Shown here: positions 57,414 through 64,000 of the stretch, piece after piece
Layout of the letters: each line of letters starts with the position of its first letter
How positions within the stretch are numbered: the first letter of the stretch is position 1
From: Rhodoferax_B ferrireducens_A
GTDB taxonomy: Bacteria; Pseudomonadota; Gammaproteobacteria; Burkholderiales; Burkholderiaceae_C
Length of the DNA: 64,000 nt
Reading direction: 5' to 3'
NCBI RefSeq assembly: GCF_031458075.1
Contig: NZ_JAVDXT010000001.1
Location: forward strand, 1,178,001 to 1,242,000
The notes under the pieces: model-generated
What the model was told of the DNA's origin: nothing
Seen by the model: only the letters and a program-made list of their open reading frames with translations
The model's database searches: none
Made by a program: the position numbers and the translations under genes

Positions 57414-59111
57414 ATGCAAAATTTGAAAATCTCCACGCGCCTGGTATTGCTGATAGGCATACTTTGCACACTGTTGGCCGCGATCGGCGGGCTAGGTTTG
57501 TTTGGCATAGCGCAGTCCAATGCGGCCTTGAAGTCGGTGTACGAGGACCGCACCGTCCCGGCTGCCCAGCTAGGTGATATCCGGGCCATGCAGCTGGGCA
57601 ATCGCTTGGCTGTAGAGATCGCGTTGACAACACCGACCGCCGAGGTGATTGCGCAGAACACCGCCCTGGTGGAGCGCAACATAGCTTCCGTTGCCAAACT
57701 GTGGGATGCCTACATGGCCACCCAATTGACGGTGGAAGAAAGCCGATTGGCCCGGGAATTCACCGTCGCTCGCAAAACCTTTGTACAAGATGGATTGCTA
57801 CCGACCCTGGCTGCTCTGCGGGCGAACAACCTGCCGGAGGTGCAGCGGCTGAGCGCTGAAAAGCTACGTCCACTGGCCGCTCCATTGGAGCGGGGATTGG
57901 ATGCCTTGATCCAGCTGCAGGTGGATGAGGCCAAAAAGGAGTTCTCGGCGGGCACGGCGCACTATGAGACGATCCAGTGGATATCCATAGCCTCGATTGC
58001 GGGGGGCTTGCTGTTCGCCTGCTGGTTTGGTTTTGTGATGACCCGTTCCATCGCCAGCCAGCTGGGTGCCGAGCCGGCAGAGGCGGCCAACCTGGTGCGC
58101 AGCGTCGCCAATGGCGACCTCAGCCTGCAGATTGCATTGCAAACAGGCGATTCCACCAGTCTGATGGCCCAGCTCAAGCTGATGCAGACCAGCCTGGCCC
58201 AGGTCGTGTCGAATGTTCGCCAGGGGTCCGAAGGCGTGGCCACCGCCAGCGCCGAAATTGCCCAGGGCAATAACGACCTGTCCAGCCGCACCGAGCAACA
58301 GGCCAGCGCCCTGGAGCAAACTGCCGCCTCCATGGAAGAGCTCTCCAGCACCGTCAAGCAAAACGCCGACAGTGCCCGCCACGCCAACCAACTGGCGGTC
58401 AATGCATCGACCATCGCGGTGCAGGGTGGGGTGGTGGTGAACCAGGTGGTAGACACCATGAAAGGCATCAACGACAGCTCGAAGAAGATTGCCGACATCA
58501 TCAGCGTCATCGACAGCATTGCCTTTCAGACCAATATCCTGGCCTTGAATGCTGCCGTCGAAGCAGCCCGCGCGGGCGAACAAGGCCGCGGCTTTGCGGT
58601 GGTTGCCAGCGAGGTGCGCAATCTGGCGCAACGCAGCGCTGCCGCCGCCAAAGAGATCAAAACCCTGATTGGCAACAGCGTAAGCCAGGTGGAAATGGGC
58701 ACGGCGCTGGTGGCGAAGGCCGGCTCCACCATCACCGAGGTGGTTACCGCTATCCGCCAAGTGACGGACATCATGGGTGAAGTCAGCGCGGCCAGCCACG
58801 AGCAAAGCCAGGGCGTCGCCCAGGTCGGCGAAGCAATTACCCAGATGGACCAGGTGACGCAGCAGAACGCCGCACTGGTCGAGGAAAGCGCGGCTGCGGC
58901 CAATAGCCTGCAAACCCAGGCGGAACAACTGCTGCACACCGTGGCGGCTTTCAAGCTCAATGCCCACGACCCGCAAGAAAAAGCAGCTGCAGTCCATGGC
59001 GGCAGCATCCAACGCATAGCGCAGCGCAGCCCTGCACGCGCGAAGAATATTGTCCGTCCGGCATTTGGAACATTGCCATCCAAGTTGCTGTTGCAGCAGG
59101 TTCCGGTTTGA
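57414..59111 (+). CDS. Methyl-accepting chemotaxis protein
   Basis: This 565-residue receptor has a first helix (LVLLIGILCTLLAAIGGLGL), a four-helix-bundle periplasmic domain (about 35-185), a second helix (ISIASIAGGLLFACWFGFVM) and a HAMP domain. The signalling tip is FQTNILALNAAVEAARAGEQ, followed by GRGFAVVASEVRNLAQRSAA. Methylation helices contain EQQASALEQTAASMEELSST. No C-terminal NWETF-like pentapeptide is present. It should direct CheA/CheW signalling, but no che genes are in the window. After its stop a small CCGGTT/AACCGG hairpin appears, and a histidine kinase gene follows by 46 bp. Confidence 0.95.
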   Translation: MQNLKISTRLVLLIGILCTLLAAIGGLGLFGIAQSNAALKSVYEDRTVPAAQLGDIRAMQLGNRLAVEIALTTPTAEVIAQNTALVERNIASVAKLWDAYMATQLTVEESRLAREFTVARKTFVQDGLLPTLAALRANNLPEVQRLSAEKLRPLAAPLERGLDALIQLQVDEAKKEFSAGTAHYETIQWISIASIAGGLLFACWFGFVMTRSIASQLGAEPAEAANLVRSVANGDLSLQIALQTGDSTSLMAQLKLMQTSLAQVVSNVRQGSEGVATASAEIAQGNNDLSSRTEQQASALEQTAASMEELSSTVKQNADSARHANQLAVNASTIAVQGGVVVNQVVDTMKGINDSSKKIADIISVIDSIAFQTNILALNAAVEAARAGEQGRGFAVVASEVRNLAQRSAAAAKEIKTLIGNSVSQVEMGTALVAKAGSTITEVVTAIRQVTDIMGEVSAASHEQSQGVAQVGEAITQMDQVTQQNAALVEESAAAANSLQTQAEQLLHTVAAFKLNAHDPQEKAAAVHGGSIQRIAQRSPARAKNIVRPAFGTLPSKLLLQQVPV

Positions 59112-59157
59112 ACCGGCTAGGATGTAGGACTTGTTTCTCAGTGGACCTCGTTACCAG

Positions 59158-61268
59158 ATGAGCCCCGACAAAGAAATGCATCAGAACCAAACCCTGCTGG
59201 GTATGGCCGGGCGTATCGCGCAGTTGGGCGGCTGGACCGTCGACCTGCCGGACAAGCACCTGGTCTGGTCGGACGAGATGTGCGCCATCCACGATCTGCC
59301 GCCTGGCGCGACTCCCGAGTTGGAACAGGTGTTCGGTTTTTATGCGCCACAGTCGCAAGCGGCCGCACGCCAGGTTTTCGAGGCCTGCGCGCAGCATGGC
59401 ACGCCCTTTGACCTGGAGCTGGAGGTGTTTACCGCCCAGGGACGGCACATATGGGTGCGTGGCATCGGAGAGGCGCAGCGGGATGCGGCGGGCAAGATTA
59501 CCCGGGTGCAAGGGGCTTGCCAGGACATTACGCCACGCAAGCAGACCGAGGAAAAGCTGATCTACGAGCGGGATTTGCTGTGGATGCTGCTGGACAGCTC
59601 TCCAGACCATATTTACTTCAAAGACACCGAATCCCGCTTCATCAAATGCAGTACCGCGCAGGCCCGCCAGTTTGGCGTGGAGTCTTCGGATGCCTTGGTG
59701 GGCAAGACGGATTTCGACATCTTCTCTGAAGAGCATGCGCGCCCCGCGTTCGAGGATGAGCAAGAAATCATCCGCACCGGGCAGCCCATGGTCAACAAGG
59801 TGGAACGCGAAACCTGGCAAGACGGCCGGCCGGATTCCTGGGCGTTGACCACCAAGATGCCGCTGCGTAGCAAAGACGGCACGATCATCGGCACCTTTGG
59901 CATCACCAAGGACATTTCCGGCATCAAGCAAACCGAAAATGAACTGGCCTACCAGCGCGATCTGCTGGCGACGTTGATGGACAACCTGCCCGATTCCATC
60001 TTCTTCAAGGACCTGCAATCGCGTCTGGTGCAGCTCAGCCGGTCGGAGGCGGAGAGCCTTTTCCACGTTTCGCTCAGCCGCCACCGCGCGGCCTTTCCCG
60101 GTGCTGCTTTGCCGCCGCATCTGCAGAGCGTGGAGGCGTTCAGGGAATATGCGATCGGCAAGTCGGATGCCGATTTCTATGGGGCGGAAGAGGCCGCCGA
60201 GTTTGCCAAAAGCGAGCAGGAAGTGCTGCGCACCGGCCAGCCGATGATTGAAAAAAGTGAAATCGTCGGGATGCATCCAGATGGGTACGCCGATTGGCAT
60301 TTGTCGACCAAATGCCCTTGGCGCGACCGCGACGGACGCATCATCGGCACCTTTGGTACGTCCAAGAACATCTCCAAATTGAAGCAGGCGGAGAAGACGA
60401 TTGAAGAGGTGCACAAGAAACTGGTCGACGCCTCGCGCCTGGCGGGCATGGCCGAGATCGCCACCAATGTGCTGCACAACGTAGGCAATATTCTGAACAG
60501 CGTCAATGTGTCTGTGGGCATGCTCAGCGCGCAGTTGCGGGCCTCCAAGCTCAAAGGCCTGGCGCGTGCGGTGGGCTTGATGGACGAACATGCCGACGAT
60601 CTGGGCGAGTTTCTGGTGCACGACGCACGGGGCAAGTTGCTGCCCCTGTACTTGCGCGAACTGGCGCAGACTTTGGAGTCGGAGCAGAGGACCATGGCCG
60701 AGGAGTTGGGCCAGCTCGCCAAGAGCGTGGACCACATCAAGGAAGTCGTTGCCACCCAGCAGTCCCATGCGGGCGCACCGCGGATAGTCGAATCCGTGCG
60801 TTGGAACGAACTGGTGGAAGACGCGCTGCGCATGAATGTCAGCGCGCTGGAGCGCCACAAGGTGCAGATCGTCAAAGAGTTTGACGATCTGCCCATGCTG
60901 CTGCTGGACCGCCATCGCCTGCTGCAGATTCTGGTGAATCTGATCGGCAACTCCAAACAAGCCCTGGGTGGCCAGGACCTGGCCCAACCGACCATCACGC
61001 TGGGGGCCCGCCTGGTGGTTAGCGAGCACGGGCAGTTGCTGCGCATTACCGTGGCTGACAACGGCGAAGGCATTGCGCCCGAGAACCTGACGCGCATCTT
61101 CGCGCATGGTTTTACGACCCGCACAACCGGACACGGCTTTGGTCTGCACAGCTGTGTGCTGGCGGCGCAGGAAATGGGCGGCAGCCTGGCCGCATACAGT
61201 CCCGGAACCGGGCAGGGTGCCATCTTCACACTCGATATTCCAGTAACCACCCCAGAGGGAGACACGCT

Positions 61269-61272
<4 letters not shown>
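59158..61272 (+). CDS. Cytosolic PAS-PAS-PAS histidine kinase with HNVGN-type H-box
   Basis: The 704-residue kinase has no membrane helix. Three PAS/PAC units lie at about 15-125, 140-260 and 265-400. Each of the latter two begins with a DLL-LL-D-P-D-IFFKD-type strand and ends in IGTFG-TKDIS-like PAC strands. The phospho-acceptor is His 440 in ATNVLHNVGNILNSV, the HNVGN variant of the H-box. The ATPase boxes include NLIGNSKQAL (N), VADNGEGI (G1) and GHGFGLHS (G2). Start 59158 is favoured; a TTG at 59131 is also in frame. The stop overlaps the next gene as ATGA, starting a three-gene phosphorelay. Confidence 0.92.
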
Positions 61273-62692
<1,420 letters not shown>

Positions 62693-62696
<4 letters not shown>

Positions 62697-64000
62697 CCCG
62701 CACTCCCAATCGGCGTATTTTGCTGGTCGACGATATGCCCTCGATCCACGGGGACTTTCGCAAGATATTCCGCACCCAGATGCAGCAGCACGCCCAGCTG
62801 GGGGCGATGGAGGCGGCCCTGTTTGGCAAAGAAAAGCCTGCAGCCCTGGAGGTGAGCTTCGAACTCGACTCCGCCTACCAGGGGCAGGAAGCCTGGGCCA
62901 TGGTGCAGACCTCGGTGGCCGTGGGGCGCCCGTACGCCATGGCCTTTGTCGACATGCGCATGCCGCCCGGCTGGAACGGCATGCAAACCATAGAGCACCT
63001 GTGGCAGGCCGATGCGCGGCTGCAGGTGGTGATCTGTACCGCCTATTCCGATACGCCCTGGGACGATTTGCTGGCCCGGCTGGATGTGCGCGACCGGCTG
63101 TTGATTTTGAAGAAGCCGTTCGAGGCCATCGAGGTCTACCAGCTTGCATCGTCACTCACTGCCAAATGGCAGATGGCCGAGGATATGGCGGCCCAGCTGG
63201 CCCGGCTGGAGGTGGTGGTGCACAACCGCACACACGAGCTGCATGCGGCCCATGACAGCCTGCAGTACCAGGCCACCCACGACACTTTGACCGGGCTGCC
63301 CAACCGGTCCTTGCTGGAGGACCGGTTGCGCCAGGCCATGGCCTATGCCGACCGGTCGGCGCGCCAGGTGACGGTGGCGATGATCGACCTGGACAACTTC
63401 AAGCTGATCAACGACACCCTCGGCCACCAGGCCGGCGATGAACTGCTGAAAACCATGGCGGACCGGATGGCGGCCTGTGTGCGCAGCGTGGACACGGTGG
63501 TGCGCCAGGGGGGAGACGAGTTTGTCGTGGTTTTGTTCGACCAGCCTGTGCAGGGCGAGAGCGGGTTGCCTACGCTGCACCGGTTGCGCGACGCTATGGC
63601 GCAGCCGGTGGTGCTGGGCCGCCACACGCTGCAGATCACCGCCAGCATGGGCTTGGCGACCTATCCCGCAGACGGGTCGGATGTTGAGACGCTGCTGATG
63701 AATGCCGATGCCGCGATGTACCGCGCCAAGGAGCTGGGGCGCAACAACTACCAGTTCTACGCCGCCGAAATGAACCACAAGGCGCAGAACAAGCTGGCCA
63801 TGTTCGAGGGCTTGCACAATGCCATCACGCACGGTGCGTTCGAGTTGGCTTACCAGCCCAAGGTGGCGCTGCAGACCGGGCAGATCATCGGGGTGGAGGC
63901 GCTGATCCGTTGGCAGCACCCGGAGCAGGGCTTGGTTGCCCCCGACCAATTTATCCCGCTGGCCGAAGAAAGCGGGCTGATCGTTCCCATTGGCGAATGG
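62693..64000 (+). CDS. Receiver-GGDEF-EAL response regulator (3' end outside window)
   Basis: The gene starts as ATGA within the previous stop and runs off the right edge. The receiver (MTRTPNRRILLVDDMPSIHG; phospho-acceptor Asp 87 in FVDMRMPPGWNG) is closely similar to that of the preceding gene, including the same insertion. A GGDEF domain follows, with the signature at 273-277 and RSVD as inhibitory site. An EAL domain begins (EALIRWQHPEQG, 402-404) and is cut at about residue 436. It is the output module of the three-gene phosphorelay and should convert its signal into a change of c-di-GMP. Confidence 0.93.

Overview
The window is a 64 kb stretch of GC-rich chromosome from a betaproteobacterium, most likely a member of the Burkholderiales family Comamonadaceae (Rhodoferax/Polaromonas-like). 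The reasons are three orphan Bug/TctC periplasmic receptors, a Nit1C nitrilase cluster with a Pnap_2097-type gene, the queG-tsaE-amiC neighbourhood, many LysR and FCD-type GntR regulators with divergent targets, and a dense set of c-di-GMP proteins. There are no rRNA or tRNA genes, no insertion sequences, no phage genes and no CRISPR array that I can see. Both window edges cut a gene: a Bug receptor at the left and a receiver-GGDEF-EAL protein at the right.

Layout. 1-7.3 kb: Bug receptor and divergent GntR regulator, then two signalling loci (a FecR/LysM protein with a CHASE2-PAS-GGDEF-EAL protein, and a membrane diguanylate cyclase). 7.4-10.4 kb: housekeeping genes amiC, tsaE and queG. 10.4-16.1 kb: secreted alpha/beta hydrolase, YciI-like protein, azoreductase with divergent LysR, AEC permease, Bug receptor translationally coupled to xerD. 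16.1-27 kb: a nine-gene Nit1C operon on the minus strand, divergent from a MocR-type regulator, a DUF1348 protein and cyanase. 27-31.3 kb: RNase HI-like protein, GNAT, DUF2789, a DctQMP TRAP transporter and YchJ. 31.3-37.2 kb: quinone reductase, an exported molybdenum hydroxylase module (XdhC, large subunit, 2Fe-2S subunit, cytochrome c) and its LysR regulator. 37.5-41 kb: a PotD-like binding protein coupled to a dCache-HAMP-GGDEF cyclase, and a DinB protein. 41.2-49.5 kb: LysR, a catalytically dead HSL-type hydrolase and an RND efflux operon. 49.6-56.8 kb: small ORFs, a PRC-barrel protein, and a five-gene catabolic operon (DUF2848, amidase, EthD-like, MHS permease, Bug) divergent from a GntR regulator. 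57.4-64 kb: chemoreceptor plus a three-gene phosphorelay.

How the genes may work together. The Nit1C operon and cyanase point to use of cyanide/nitrile and cyanate nitrogen. The MocR regulator sits between them, and four copies of a 12-bp direct repeat lie in the shared promoter region. The DUF2848/amidase operon looks like uptake and hydrolysis of an organic amide. Four GGDEF proteins, all with a visible RxxD inhibitory site, are paired with periplasmic or histidine-kinase input modules.

The most unusual finding is a dispersed element of exactly 42 bp, present in 12 full copies and one partial copy. It encodes two small hairpins whose stems vary in sequence while keeping pairing. It lies almost always just after stop codons, and one copy is embedded in frame in the linker of amiC.
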